From: Citrus sinensis
Lineage: Eukaryota > Streptophyta > Magnoliopsida > Sapindales > Rutaceae
Direction of reading: 5' to 3'
Assembly (NCBI RefSeq): GCF_022201045.2
Contig: NC_068558.1
Location: 50,509,501 to 50,573,500 of the forward strand
DNA: 64,000 nucleotides
Below the pieces are notes generated by a model. That model was not told the origin of the DNA and searched no databases. It saw only the letters and a list, made by a program, of their open reading frames with translations. Position 1 is the first letter of the stretch. Each line of letters starts with the position of its first letter. Positions 36,873-52,746 of the stretch are shown here, in pieces. The position numbers were made by a program, and so were the translations under genes.

Positions 36873-37169
36873 GACATGATCGGTTTGTTAAAGCTGGATC
36901 GCGTGTTCGCGCTTATCATACGGAAGTGACCGGTTCAACGTTGAAAATTGAATTGTTGTAACAGAAAACAACCTGGTGTAAGTTGCCAAATTCATAGACA
37001 ATCAATATGAATGAAGTAGACCGCCTCTTGTATATATTATACGATCACTCACGTGTTAAAACAACCACGTGACTAGCAGATATGAATGAGATCGTCTAAA
37101 ATGAGAACATTGATTTTTTAATTTGAACTGTTTTATCATTCTTATGTTCAATAACACTTTACAATACAT

Positions 37170-37203
<34 letters not shown>

Positions 37204-37381
37204 TAAAAAAAAAAAACCAATTTACAGAGTTACGTTTTCCGACGAAAACTTTTGACTTGAAATTTAACGTACCTTTCCAAGACTTCATGTCTTCATCCAT
37301 TCTATTGCAAGATATAGAGTAGAAAGTGATAAAAGCAACGGGGTTCAGGGACGAGTCCCTTTTCATCAATCTTGGCATTTT
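36562..37381. repeat. Spacer with (AAT)n and (AT)n microsatellites
   Basis: A trinucleotide (AAT)n run of about 40 bases lies at 36828-36869, soon after the BAP-type gene, and an (AT)n run at 37169-37197. No exon is supported. Confidence 0.7.
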
Positions 37382-37712
37382 TCATTTACTTTATGATGCA
37401 TTTATTTATTAGTAATCATAAGATATTAGAATGAGAATAAAAAATGAGAAATAAAATAAATAGTTATTTAAACGGTAAGAATTAGAATTAATTATATTTT
37501 TATTGATGTATTTATTTTATTTTTGTATCGGAATGAATTTTCATTTCCTTTATGATGCATTTACTTATTGGTAATCAGAATAGGTTAGAGTGGGAATGAA
37601 AAATGAGAAACAAAATAAATTATTTATTTAAACTGTAAAAATTAGAATTAGCTATATTTTCATTATTGTATTTACTTTGTTTTGGCATCAGAATGAATTG
37701 TTACAAGTAAAT
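37382..37712. repeat. Diverged tandem repeat, two units of about 167 bp
   Basis: Unit 1 starts tcatttactttatgatgcat at 37382 and unit 2 starts tcatttcctttatgatgcat at 37549. Matching landmarks follow in the same order: gaatgagaataaaaaatgag against gggaatgaaaaatgag, then aaattagaatta-type sequence, then a cggaatgaatt or cagaatgaatt end. The units are AT-rich and non-coding, and may derive from an element related to the GAATGAGAATG class near 47 kb. Confidence 0.65.
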
Positions 37713-37904
37713 AAAATGTGCTTAGTTAATTATAGTTATTACTATTATTATTTATAATAATTATTATGATTATTATTATTATTAAAAAATTAATGTTAAT
37801 ATTAATACTAACATTAATAATAGTATCAATGATGATGACGACGACGACAACAACAACAACAACAAAAATAACAATATTTTTTTACTTTATTTTTTTTAAG
37901 GTTT

Positions 37905-38675
37905 CAATAGAGATGGCAATGGGCGCCACCCGTAGCGCGTTTGTCATTACCAAATCCAAACTCGCACAAAATATAAATTATCAAACCCGCAACGGGTTTT
38001 CATTTTTTTAAGAAAACCCACCCACTGCAGGTTTTGATAATTAACAAACTCGCAATGGTATCTGGCAGATTTTTTGCGGGTTTGTACATTTAAAATCATA
38101 AATGTTCAATATATAAATTTACAATAATAACCTCAAATTCCACATAATATACTCAATTTTAAATTTAACCAATGTAAATAAAAAATTAAAATTTCAACAT
38201 CAATCCAACACAAATTCTCAAATTTAATTATAAAATACACAAATTCATTAAAAAAACCACAAACTAGTATCTAACAATAACAATTACATTTCATATTATC
38301 ATTCAACACAAGTTCTAAGAGAAGATCTTCATTTCATTCACCATCATCGGCACCCATCCAACATGATGCCTAAAATAATGATTAAGATTAATATTTTCAA
38401 AGAATAATACTTTTCAAATATTAATCCAAAAAAATTATAATAATAAAATAATTCCTATATTAAGTTAAAGAAAAATAGTCCATACAAAAACACTTTGGTT
38501 ACTTGGTACTTTACATAATTACATTATTTTCTCTATATATTTTTAAGATTTAAAATTTTTAATTAAAATTAGATTAAAAATATTTTAAAAAATTGAATAT
38601 TTATGCGGGTATCTTTTAGATATTAAACTAATATCAATTATCAAATATTACGGGCACAATTGCGATCCCAAGGTT
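37905..38675. mobile_element. Probable TIR element
   Basis: The left end agagatggcaatgggcgcca corresponds to the reverse complement of the right end (tgggatcgcaattgtgcccg). The interior has cgcaacgggtttt-type subterminal motifs and an AT-rich, non-coding core. It is preceded by a (GAC/AAC)n run at about 37837-37863. Confidence 0.45.
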
Positions 38676-38869
38676 TCTAACATTTTTTTAACTTACCGCT
38701 GATAGATTCAATTCCATTAACGACTCTATAACAAAGAAGCATCGCAGTACTTTCCTTTATTCTTCGCGTCAACTTCCTTCCTAAATGCTATATATATATA
38801 TATATATATATATAATCACAATCCATCAGACCATCACCATCGCATCCTCAGAAATCAGAATCACTACAT

Positions 38870-39427
38870 ATGGAGAATTCTTGCTCATCCCATTCCCGGA
38901 CGGTGGAAATCACAGTCTTGTCAGCCGAAGATCTTCGCGTTGACGGAAGATCAGTGAAAAAGAAAGCATTCGCCGTCGTTAAACTCGACCCGTTTAACAA
39001 TCGTGTCACGAAAGTCGATGCCATCGGTGGAAGTTATCCTGCGTGGGACGAAAAGCTCGTGATGAAGCTGCCAATGCACGTCACCTTTATAACCCTAGAA
39101 GTACAATGCAGGACTTGTTCTGGTTCTGGGGACAGGCTTGTTGGGAGAGCCACGTTGCTCGTTTCGGATTTTATTGGAGGCTATGTGCCGGAAAATCATC
39201 TGAATTTTTTGAGTTATTTGTTGAGAGATGCGAGAGGGATCAGGAGTGGGATTCTTAATGTTTCCGTCAGAGTGAAAGCGGGATCAGGATTGGGATTATT
39301 GAAGTCAAGGTACGAGTATTGTTCATCGTCTCCATCGGCGCAACAAAAGCCAGTTATTGGTGCAGATGCGAAGAAGTTTAATGGACTTGTTGCTGAGATT
39401 CCTGTTTGGAATCCGTATCCCGTCTGA
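38870..39427 (+). CDS. C2-domain protein, BAP type, tandem paralogue
   Basis: A single exon encodes 185 residues. The layout matches the gene at 35965: TVEITVLSAEDLRVDGR, FAVVKLD, GGSYPAWDEKLVMKLPMH, LLVSDFIGGYVPENHLNF and a C terminus ending EIPVWNPYPV. The two proteins are clearly related through the C2 domain and differ in the linker and tail. The asparagine-rich insert of the first copy is missing. A TA-rich run lies just upstream of the 5' UTR at about 38790-38813. The likely role is membrane-linked defence signalling with copines, by analogy with BAP1/BAP2. It lies tail to tail with the RING gene. Confidence 0.85.
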   Translation: MENSCSSHSRTVEITVLSAEDLRVDGRSVKKKAFAVVKLDPFNNRVTKVDAIGGSYPAWDEKLVMKLPMHVTFITLEVQCRTCSGSGDRLVGRATLLVSDFIGGYVPENHLNFLSYLLRDARGIRSGILNVSVRVKAGSGLGLLKSRYEYCSSSPSAQQKPVIGADAKKFNGLVAEIPVWNPYPV

Positions 39428-40160
39428 TATTTTGATGGGTCCTCTCTCTTTTTCTGTTTTTTAAAGAAATTAATTGTGCAGGACATGATTAAATAAAGGA
39501 ATTTTGTTCAGGATTAGCAAACATATTCCTTGCCTTAAATTTTCTTGCGATGTTTCTTGACGAATTATATTTAATTTGTGTATTTCTTCACTCTCACGCC
39601 TATGGCCATCTTTGTCGCATGTGCGGCCTTAAAGCATTGAATCCTCTAAACTTAAAGAAAAAAAAGACTAAAATCTTTAAAAAAATTAAATCAGAAGAGG
39701 ATCCATAACAAAAAGTGCACCAAAGATCTGATGTTGAGCAATGAAACATCAGGACACAGGGACGACTCTCCGCTGGGCTCCTAATTGTTGAGCAATGAAG
39801 ACACCTGCCACTTGCATTTTCTTTGGTCGATGCCGGTGATCAGTGACTAATCTTCCATTATAAACATTAACTGCAGTAGATTACATAAAAGTTTTAGCTA
39901 TATTATATTAGCTTTAGAATATACATTAACTGCAGTATCCGGCCAATACATAATTAGACCATATTTCCGGAACTTTGATCTAGAACAAAAATATACCTAA
40001 ACGACGTGGAAAAACTAGAACAAGCAACCTGCAAATACAGTGAGACTACACTGGTTAACCCAACTTTGAGTGAAGCTCTTGTTGCTAGTGTGTGGAGCAC
40101 ACTTCATATACATCCCAGAAACCAGCTCTATTCAGCTCTCGAATGGAAAACTACGACTTT
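39428..40160. other. Tail-to-tail spacer of BAP-type and RING genes
   Basis: The 3' UTRs of two converging genes lie here. A partly repeated cattaactgcagta motif occurs near 39867 and 39925. No further genes were seen. Confidence 0.4.
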
Positions 40161-42910
40161 CTAAACCTCTTCGCTGCCTCTTTCATTGCTCATTTTTAGA
40201 ATGTTGAATTTGCAAAGAGGACATGTAGAATTGATGTACAACCACTTGTCTAAGCAAGAGCAGTGGAAATGGTGTCGGCAAGGAAGTTCCCGCAGCTCAG
40301 TTCCATCATCATAAGCAGAAAGGCAGATGCAACACTCCTGCAAACATGAAATATCTCAAGTCTAAAATTGTTATTTATTTTTCATCGTAATTTGACAGTA
40401 GATGTATCAATAATTAGACATATGGTGCTCATTTGTATTTGAATCTGGGACTTCCGGAGTTAAGTATTTGTTGCTGTCGTTCATGGCATTTGGGATGCCA
40501 ATCTAATGCATACAGGCTAGAGCCATAGGCATAAATCCTAGGCTTTACTACACTCAAGAAGCTAATATATCCAAGAACATTCTAAAACTTCTAGAAACAT
40601 AAAACGCAACATAGAGAGAGACTTACAGCATCATCCTCAGAAATAACATGTTCCATTGGCATATCAGTGTCACATTCAATCATTATCCCTCCAAAAGGTT
40701 CTTGAATCTCACCATTAACTTTCTCTAAACCATCTATCCTGCTGAATTTGAATTTCGGCAATCGATCAATCTCTTCTTCGGTGGCTCCTTCCTGCATCAT
40801 GGATGTAGAGCAAATGGAAGAGTAAAGCTTCAAAACTGAACAAATGAGAGGAATCCAAACAGTCAAACCAGCATAACAATCCCCACATAGGAAGAATATT
40901 ACAAGCACATGCTACACAGAATATTCGAACTACCAGATGGCTGCATTCGAACAAAGATTTTTCACAGCTCTAAGACGATAACAATATCCCCCAAGATAAG
41001 TTTCCAAGATGAGTTATTATTATTACTATGATTATTATTATTATTTTTGGTAAGATGAATTATTTATTTTAAGCATATCCACAAACACCAATCTTATTTC
41101 TGTTATTTTTTTTCTCTGAATGCAATCGAAAGATGAAAATCAAAGAAGACCAGCAAAATTGTATCTACATGTTCTATTGCTCATGCAAAATATGCTCTCC
41201 AACCACAAATACACCAAGTCTTTGAATTAGTTGAGCCGCCTACTACTTCAAACAGACCACGTATAACAACAGAAAGATGCAAAATGTAAAAGCACTGAGG
41301 TGATGTTGATAAAAATAAATAGAGTCGCATATATCAGAAGCACTTCATTGACATTCCAAGAACTCGCACTTATTTCAATAAAGCAATAAAATGCTTTTAG
41401 ATTAAATCTGCTCAGGCATGGAATTGGAGCCTAGCTTATTAAGTACTTTATTCCCAGCACATTTAAGTCACTCTTTCAATGGAAACTTCTAGCATAAAAT
41501 GTACTTATTTTACAACTATATCCTAAACTCTTGCCACAATGATTCACACTAAGTTTTGTGTATACCCAAGTTAATTGCACAGAGCATATATTTCAACACT
41601 TTACAATAACCATATGAACTGTATTGGTCACCTTACGCCTTCAATGGTTTTCATTTTTCTTGGTCAAACTATTTTATTTATTTATTTTTTTCAAATATGT
41701 TTAACTTCTTATGTCCAAATGAAAGAGAAAGAGAGGTTCAAAAACCAATACACTCAAAGAGAACGAAAAGAAACTTTGGAAATATCATATCAACATGAAT
41801 TCAAAGATATTCACCGTACATTACCCGCTCTGTCAATGCATAGAGTATTCCAAGTATACAAGGAAGACAGCAACAAACAGCAATACCAATGAGGCATGCC
41901 ACACCAACACAGATCATAACAAAGACCACATCAAAAGCAAGGAATGTAACACAAAGCCTGCAAAACAAACCCATTTAATCTCTATGAGCAAAGAAAACAA
42001 ATATGTGCAATTTTTTTTTTTTTTTTTTGAGAACAAACATTTTAATTTATACTAACCAATAAAGCTGCGGCGAACAACTTATCAAAGTTTCACCACTTGC
42101 AGTTATCCAGTAGAACCCAACAATCCACCACAAAAATGAAAGAAATGTATTTGCTGACTCCAAATTCTTTGCTACACTGCATCCATAAAAGCAAACAAAT
42201 TAAAGCTATATTTGGGAAATTAAACAAATAAAATATCAAGCATAAGTGGATATTTAGTTGATAAGCATTAGCTGGCAAGTAAAAATGAACATTCACCGAA
42301 TACTTTAACTACTGTGCAAACATTCAAAGTTAAGTGAAACATTCTTCTAGTTCTAGAAACAAAATAATAATAATTGTGAGCTCTACCTGCTATCATTTTC
42401 ACCATGAAACCGCTCTTCTTCATCACCGGTGACAGTAGTACTGCTGGACCCAGAAACGGAATCACCAAAAACAACACCTTCCCCTCGGCGCCTTCTTTTG
42501 AACTCCAAAGAGACGCAAAAAACGTGAAACAAACACTGCAAAGCGTAACCAACAATCCGGAGCCTTAGAGGCACCTCAGGCTTTTCGTTTATACTCACAC
42601 CCAACACTGCGAAGGCAACAATTACAAATACCAAATTCCACAGGACATCAAGCACTATAATGGGCCTCGAGTAAGCCCAGTAGCTTTGACGCTCCTCCAG
42701 CTGCTCCGCCGCCGTTTCCCTCACGCGCACCGATGGCTCTCGTAGCATCAACCGCCTCCCGCTAGCGCGTCTGAGGAGTCGCGCCGCGGCGCCCCGTAAC
42801 GGAGGTGGCGGACGGCGGAGTAGACGGCGGCTTCGAATGAGGTGGTCGGGGAGTGAGTGAGCTAAGAGTGGTGACGTTTCCGCGGCGTCTGCTGGGGGGT
42901 TCATTCGCAT
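40161..42910 (-). CDS. Membrane-bound RING-H2 E3 ubiquitin ligase
   Basis: Five exons (42910-42387, 42176-42057, 41957-41825, 40791-40627, 40337-40161) give 372 residues. The N terminus is basic and proline/arginine-rich ([17 protein letters not shown]). Hydrophobic segments follow: [37 protein letters not shown], one across the exon 2-3 junction, and a cysteine-rich one ([16 protein letters not shown]). A linker leads to a C-terminal RING-H2 finger: C316, C319, C334, H336, H339, C342, C353, C356 ([11 protein letters not shown] through STCPLC). All eight zinc ligands are present. The closest family known to me is the plant group that includes At1g12760 and At3g61180. It presumably ubiquitinates membrane-associated targets; none is known. 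A second ATG two codons after the first is an equally good start. Confidence 0.92.
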
Positions 42911-43607
42911 TCGACGACTGAAAGTGAACTGAAATCAACTAGCGTTTCGAGACAAATTTCAAGAATTGGATTCGGGTTTTGATATAAGGGTGATTTGGTG
43001 GGTTGATGTGAAGAGGGACTTAATTTGGAAACCATGAATTTTGTTTGATATTTGGGTGTTCGGAGATGATTTTTCAGGGGGCAAAAAAATAAAATAAAAA
43101 TAAAAAGCGAGTACGTCCCGAGCATTTGAGTTTCTCGGGGCAGTTTTGAAAGAGAGTTTTACTTTTACCCACCCCTTGCCGTTTATAAATTACTTGTACT
43201 CAAATGGCTAGAGCCCAAGTGGCCAGAGCCACTCGTTTATAAATGTAAAATAAATAGTTTCAGTCTCTAAAAATGTATTATAGAAATTTAATTTAAATAT
43301 ATATTTTTTTAAATTTTAGAACGAAGGCAGTCTTTCTTTCAGGTTGGAAATTTAACGTCCCTTAAATATTTGAGAGGGTTAAAAATTTAAGCGGTGTCAT
43401 ATCAATATTAATGTCAACAGATCCCAATATATACATATATAATTATACATATCAATTATACTTTTATGTAATATAAGTTATAATTTAAATAACAGTCTCA
43501 TGTCATAAAAAAAAAAATTACTTATACTCGCGGCGTTTACCGATTAATTTTGGCCAATATTATCCGTGAGTTCTTGTATAAACCGCGAAAAAAAAAGAAA
43601 AGCGGTT
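42911..43607. other. Divergent spacer between RING and PPR genes
   Basis: About 700 bases hold both promoters. Around 43345-43400 a stretch resembles the 3' tail of the SINE at 20.4 kb (aatatttgagagggttaaaa), suggesting a degraded SINE; its head is not clear. Confidence 0.4.
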
Positions 43608-46037
43608 ATGTTCAAATTGGATTTCAAAATTCTTAATTTTTCCCTCAGGTGCCGAAGCAAGATCATAGGACCAGCTCGCTATACTCACAACGTTGGAAAC
43701 TCTGTTAAGCCCGCATCTGACTTGAATCGGGCTCTTGTTGATTTTTCGAATTCAGGTGAAATCGATGAAGCAGGCCAGTTGTTTGAGAAAATGTCTGATA
43801 GAGACGGGTTTACATGGAACACCATGATAGCTGCTTATGCCAATTCAGGCAGATTAAGGGAAGCAAAAAAGCTATTCAACGAAACCCCCTTCAAGAATTT
43901 TTTCACTTGGTCTTCACTTATTTATGGGTACTCAAACTATGGACGTGATATTGAAGCATTTGAGTTGTTTTGGCAAATGCAGCTTGAAGGATATAGGCCT
44001 AGTCAATACACATTGGATAATGTACTTAGGTTGTGTTCTTTAAAGGGATTGCTTCAAAGAGGAGAACAATTTCATGGGTATGCCATAAAGACTTGTTTTG
44101 ACTTGAATGCTTTTGTTGTGACCGGTCTTGTTGATATGTATGCAAAGTGCAAGTGCATCTTCGAAGCTGAGTATCTCTTTAAAATGTTTCCTGATGGTAA
44201 AAATCATGTGGCCTGGACTACTATGATAACTGGGTATTCACAAAATGGCTATGGGTTTAAAGCAATTGAGTGTTTCCGAGACATGAGAGTTGAAGGGGTT
44301 GAGTCTAATCAGTTTACTTTTCCTAGTATATTGACAGCTTGCGCAGCTGTTTCGGCACGTGATTTTGGGGCTCAGGTGCATGGTTGTATACTCAGTAGTG
44401 GTTTTGAAGCTAATGTCTATGTTCAAAGTGCATTGATTGATATGTATGCAAAATGCGGGGATTTGGATAGTGCCAGGAGATTGTTAGAGTATTCGGAGAT
44501 TGACAATGAGGTTTCTTGGAACTCTATGATAGTTGGGTTTGCGAGGCAAGGATTTCATAAGGAAGCTTTGTCTTTGTTCAAGAAAATGCATGCGAGAGAC
44601 ATAAAGATTGATGATTTCACATACCCATCTGTTTTAAATTGTTTTGCTTCAAATATAGATTTGAATAATGCAAAGTCTGTTCATTCATTAATCGTAAAAA
44701 CTGGATTTGAAGGATATAAGTTTGTGAACAATGCACTTATTGATATGTATGCTAAACAAGGGAACTTAGATTGTGCTTTTATGGTTTTTAACCTTATGCA
44801 AGATAAGGATGTGATCTCATGGACCTCCTTGATCACGGGGTGTGCATACCATGGCTCTTATGAAGAAGCTCTCAAATATTTTTCTGACATGAGAATCTCA
44901 GGCATTTGTCCGGACCATGTTGTCGTTTCCAGCATTCTGAGTGCCTGTGCAGAATTAACAGTTTTGGAATTTGGGCAACAAGTGCATGCAGTCTTTCTTA
45001 AATCTGGTGGTTGTTCATCCTTATCAGTAGATAATTCCCTTGTACTCGTGTATGCTAAGTGTGGATGTATCAACGATGCTAATCGTGTATTTGACTCTAT
45101 GCATACAAGGGATGTTATCACTTGGACAGCTCTAATAATGGGTTGTGCACAAAATGGTAAAGGAAAAGAGGCTTTACAATTTTATGATCAGATGCTTGCC
45201 AGGGGCACCAAGCCAGACTACATTACTTTTGTTGGCTTACTTTTTGCTTGCAGCCATGCTGGTCTTGCAGAGAATGCTCGCTGGTATTTCGAATCAATGG
45301 ATAAGGTTTATGGAATCAAACCAGGTCCCGATCACTATGCCTGTATGATTGACCTCCTGGGGAGGTCTGGAAAACTCATTGAAGCCAAGGCATTACTAGA
45401 TCAGATGGTAGGAGAGCCAGATGCAACTGTATGGAAAGCTCTCCTATCTGCATGTAGAGTACATGGGGACTTGGAACTGGGAGAGAGAGCGGCAAATAAC
45501 CTCTTTGAATTGGAACCCATGAATGCCATGCCTTATGTTCAGCTATCTAATATGTATTCCACAGCTGGTAAATGGGAAGATGCCGCAAGAGTTCGAAAAC
45601 TAATGAAATCAAGGGGAATCCGTAAGGAACCCGGCTGTAGTTGGGTTGAGACGAACAGCCAAGTACACATCTTTATATCTGAAGATAGGGGCCATCCATT
45701 GAGAACTGACATTTATTCCAAGATTGATGAGATTATGCTACTGATCAAGGAAGCTGGTTATGTGCCAGACATGAATTTTGCACTTCATAATGTGGAAGAA
45801 GAGGGTAAGGAGATTGGTCTGGCTTATCATAGTGAAAAGTTGGCTGTTGCTTTTGGACTTCTAACATTGCCACAAGGAGCACCCATTAGAATTTTCAAGA
45901 ATCTCCGGGTTTGCGGTGATTGCCATACTGCTATGAAGTACATATCAGCAGTCTATCTTCGGCACATTATCTTGAGGGATTCAAACCGGTTTCATCACTT
46001 CAAAGCAGGAAATTGTTCGTGCGGAGACTACTGGTAA
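43608..46037 (+). CDS. DYW-class pentatricopeptide repeat protein
   Basis: A single exon encodes 809 residues from the ATG at 43608. PLS-type PPR motifs run from about residue 45 to 600 (examples: FTWNTMIAAYANSGRLREAK, VAWTTMITGYSQNGYGFKAI, VSWNSMIVGFARQGFHKEAL). E/E+ motifs and a DYW domain follow. The DYW deaminase signature is intact: HSEKLAVAFGLL (HxE) and CGDCHTAMKYIS (CxxCH), and the protein ends CSCGDYW. Such proteins act as C-to-U RNA editing factors in plastids or mitochondria; the basic N terminus suits organelle import, but which organelle cannot be told. The repeat text resembles Arabidopsis At3g61170 as I recall it. The last ~155 bases of coding sequence and the following 3' flank are repeated downstream. 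Confidence 0.92.
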   Translation: MFKLDFKILNFSLRCRSKIIGPARYTHNVGNSVKPASDLNRALVDFSNSGEIDEAGQLFEKMSDRDGFTWNTMIAAYANSGRLREAKKLFNETPFKNFFTWSSLIYGYSNYGRDIEAFELFWQMQLEGYRPSQYTLDNVLRLCSLKGLLQRGEQFHGYAIKTCFDLNAFVVTGLVDMYAKCKCIFEAEYLFKMFPDGKNHVAWTTMITGYSQNGYGFKAIECFRDMRVEGVESNQFTFPSILTACAAVSARDFGAQVHGCILSSGFEANVYVQSALIDMYAKCGDLDSARRLLEYSEIDNEVSWNSMIVGFARQGFHKEALSLFKKMHARDIKIDDFTYPSVLNCFASNIDLNNAKSVHSLIVKTGFEGYKFVNNALIDMYAKQGNLDCAFMVFNLMQDKDVISWTSLITGCAYHGSYEEALKYFSDMRISGICPDHVVVSSILSACAELTVLEFGQQVHAVFLKSGGCSSLSVDNSLVLVYAKCGCINDANRVFDSMHTRDVITWTALIMGCAQNGKGKEALQFYDQMLARGTKPDYITFVGLLFACSHAGLAENARWYFESMDKVYGIKPGPDHYACMIDLLGRSGKLIEAKALLDQMVGEPDATVWKALLSACRVHGDLELGERAANNLFELEPMNAMPYVQLSNMYSTAGKWEDAARVRKLMKSRGIRKEPGCSWVETNSQVHIFISEDRGHPLRTDIYSKIDEIMLLIKEAGYVPDMNFALHNVEEEGKEIGLAYHSEKLAVAFGLLTLPQGAPIRIFKNLRVCGDCHTAMKYISAVYLRHIILRDSNRFHHFKAGNCSCGDYW

Positions 46038-46219
46038 ACATCTGAGTACTTATCCAGTGTTCCTGTATAGTTGTTCTCAAAGGCTTGGAGCAGAAGTCTC
46101 AGATTTCTCTGGCAAATTTTTGTCCTGAGGCTGCAACTGTTGGTTGGTCTTCAGTTATTATTTTTAAGTGGATAAGTCCCTTCAGAATGGACGTCTAAGA
46201 TATATACATACATACATAC

Positions 46220-46545
46220 ACGGACCCATTCAAATTTTCAGGAATCTTCAGGTTTGTGGTGATTGCCACACTGCTATGAAGTACATATCAGCAGTCCCTC
46301 TTCAGCACATTATCTTGAGGGATTCGACCGATTTCATCACTTTAAAGTAGGAAATTGTTCGTGCGGAGAATACTGGTAAACATCTGAGTACTTATCCAGT
46401 TTTCCTGTACAGTTGTTCTCAAAGGCTTGGGGCAGAAGACTCGATTTTTCTAGTAAATTTCTGTCCCGAGGCAGCAGCGCTGTTGGTAGGTTTTCAGTTA
46501 TTATTTTTAAGTAGGTAAGCCCCTTCAGAATGGACGGCTAAGAAA
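46220..46545 (+). pseudogene. Tandem copy of the PPR gene 3' end
   Basis: This stretch repeats 45883-46200: the last codons (QIFRNLQVCGDCHTAMKYIS), the CSCG-region and stop, and about 160 bases of 3' flank ending at ttcagaatggacg. The frame differs from the original by a one-base deletion in the FHHFK region, so it cannot encode the DYW end as such. The copy is about 320 bases, lies about 340 bases downstream and is roughly 90 percent identical by eye. Confidence 0.85.
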
Positions 46546-46686
46546 AAACATGTGACTTTAGACACAATAGTCGATTCGACAGTGTTGGAACACGAGCATA
46601 AATAGGGATCGATTCCACAATGATCAACGTAACCGAACCATTAGATTGCAAGGTTTTGTTTGTAGTTTGAAATGAATTATTTTATT

Positions 46687-47240
46687 GTGTGTTTACCTGA
46701 GGGTTTAGGGAATGGAAATGAAAGGGAATGGAAATGAAGGAATGAAAATAAAAATCATGTTTATTTAGCAAAATATAATTTAAAAATGAGAATAAAATAA
46801 AATCTATGGGTCTCATACAATTTAGAAATAAGGAATGAGAATTCTATTTTCCTGGGGATTGAAAATGAGATTTTATTTCTTGAATTGACTTTTGTATCTT
46901 TCTAATTTTTTCATATTCTCCAAATTATTTTCGTTCAAATCACAATTAATTTTATTGTTTTAAATGTTATTATTATTAAATTTTATTAACTTTATTATTT
47001 TAGTTATTATTTATTATTTTTATTTTTATTAATATTATCATTATTAGTATTTATTATTATTATTATTAATTTTATTTTTTAATTAATATCATTTTTATAA
47101 TAATATTTATACATATATCTAGTTAATGAAAATTATATTATTTAATACAATAAATTTTTTGATAAATTGATTCTCATTTCTATTGCACCCCATTCCTATT
47201 CTCATTCCAACTCATTCTCATTCTATAAAGTAAACGCACC
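46687..47240. mobile_element. Non-autonomous TIR element
   Basis: The left end is GTGTGTTTACCTGAGGG and the right end, reverse-complemented, is GGTGCGTTTACTTTATAG. Subterminal gaatggaaatg/gaatgagaatg motifs appear in opposite orientation at the two ends. The core is AT-rich with TAT/ATT runs and non-coding. ATT flanks both ends and could be a three-base target duplication. It probably shares an origin with the element at 27.4-28.2 kb. Confidence 0.6.
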
Positions 47241-48241
47241 ATTAATCTTTAAATGTTGTGGACAGAGTAACAAATAACCTGGAACGGAACAAGAGACGCC
47301 TAATGCCCTGCAGTCTCCATTCATTTTCTGGCATTATTGCGGTGGACAATATTTAACTCTCTCTAAATTAGAATGAATTATTTGCTTGAGATAGTGCATC
47401 AATCTCCTCTACTGGTGCATATAATTTCTTTTAAGCAACATGTTCCAAAATATTAGTACAATAGAGTTGCCAAAGTAATGAAGACTGGATTTCAGTTTAC
47501 CGTCCAGCACAGCCGCAGACAACTTGGGTATTACGGTTCTTGCTGAGAAACTTGCCATTTTGTGGATGGATTTCATACATGGATCATAAGATTTTCATTC
47601 CTGTTACCCCAATTGATTGCATTAAACCAAAATTACCACCATATTCAAGAACATAAGATGCACAACATTTCAGGAGTTTGTTGGTATTTTCTTATATTGC
47701 AGTTTTAAAAAAAAAAAGAAGACAACAAAACATTTTACAGTTGAAATGAAAGCTGGAATATTTTCCTTCATTGAAATGAAAGGTCACAACTTGTCCAAAA
47801 GGTAAGAGCAGCAATCACAAGGAAACAAGACGATGGATTATAGACGATGAATTTCAGTAACGTGAGAAAAGAACGAGAGAATTATACACCAAGAACGCCA
47901 TCCTAATTCATCAACTTGATAATGTCAAGTTAGTTTTCCACAACGAATAATTGTAAACAATATATGACAGACATATCTGGAATAACTCAAGCTTTCATAA
48001 TTGAGACATAAAACAAATTAAACATTGCTAATTAGAAAATAAATGTCAAACCTTCTTCCATCCACAACTCACTCCCATCAGCAGATTCATCATAAAAATC
48101 CTTGAGCAGCCTCCCAGCCACGAACCAACTCATTGGTGAAGGGAAAAAAATCGGTTGCCCTGTAGGGCACAATGGCTTGTGGCATACCTAAGCATCCAAA
48201 AATTGATTTATATTGCATATGGATCCATCTCAGTCATCAAA
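47241..48241. other. Spacer leading to the kinase stop codon
   Basis: No coding exon is supported. The right part should be the 3' UTR of the kinase gene. Confidence 0.4.
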
Positions 48242-52746
<4,505 letters not shown>

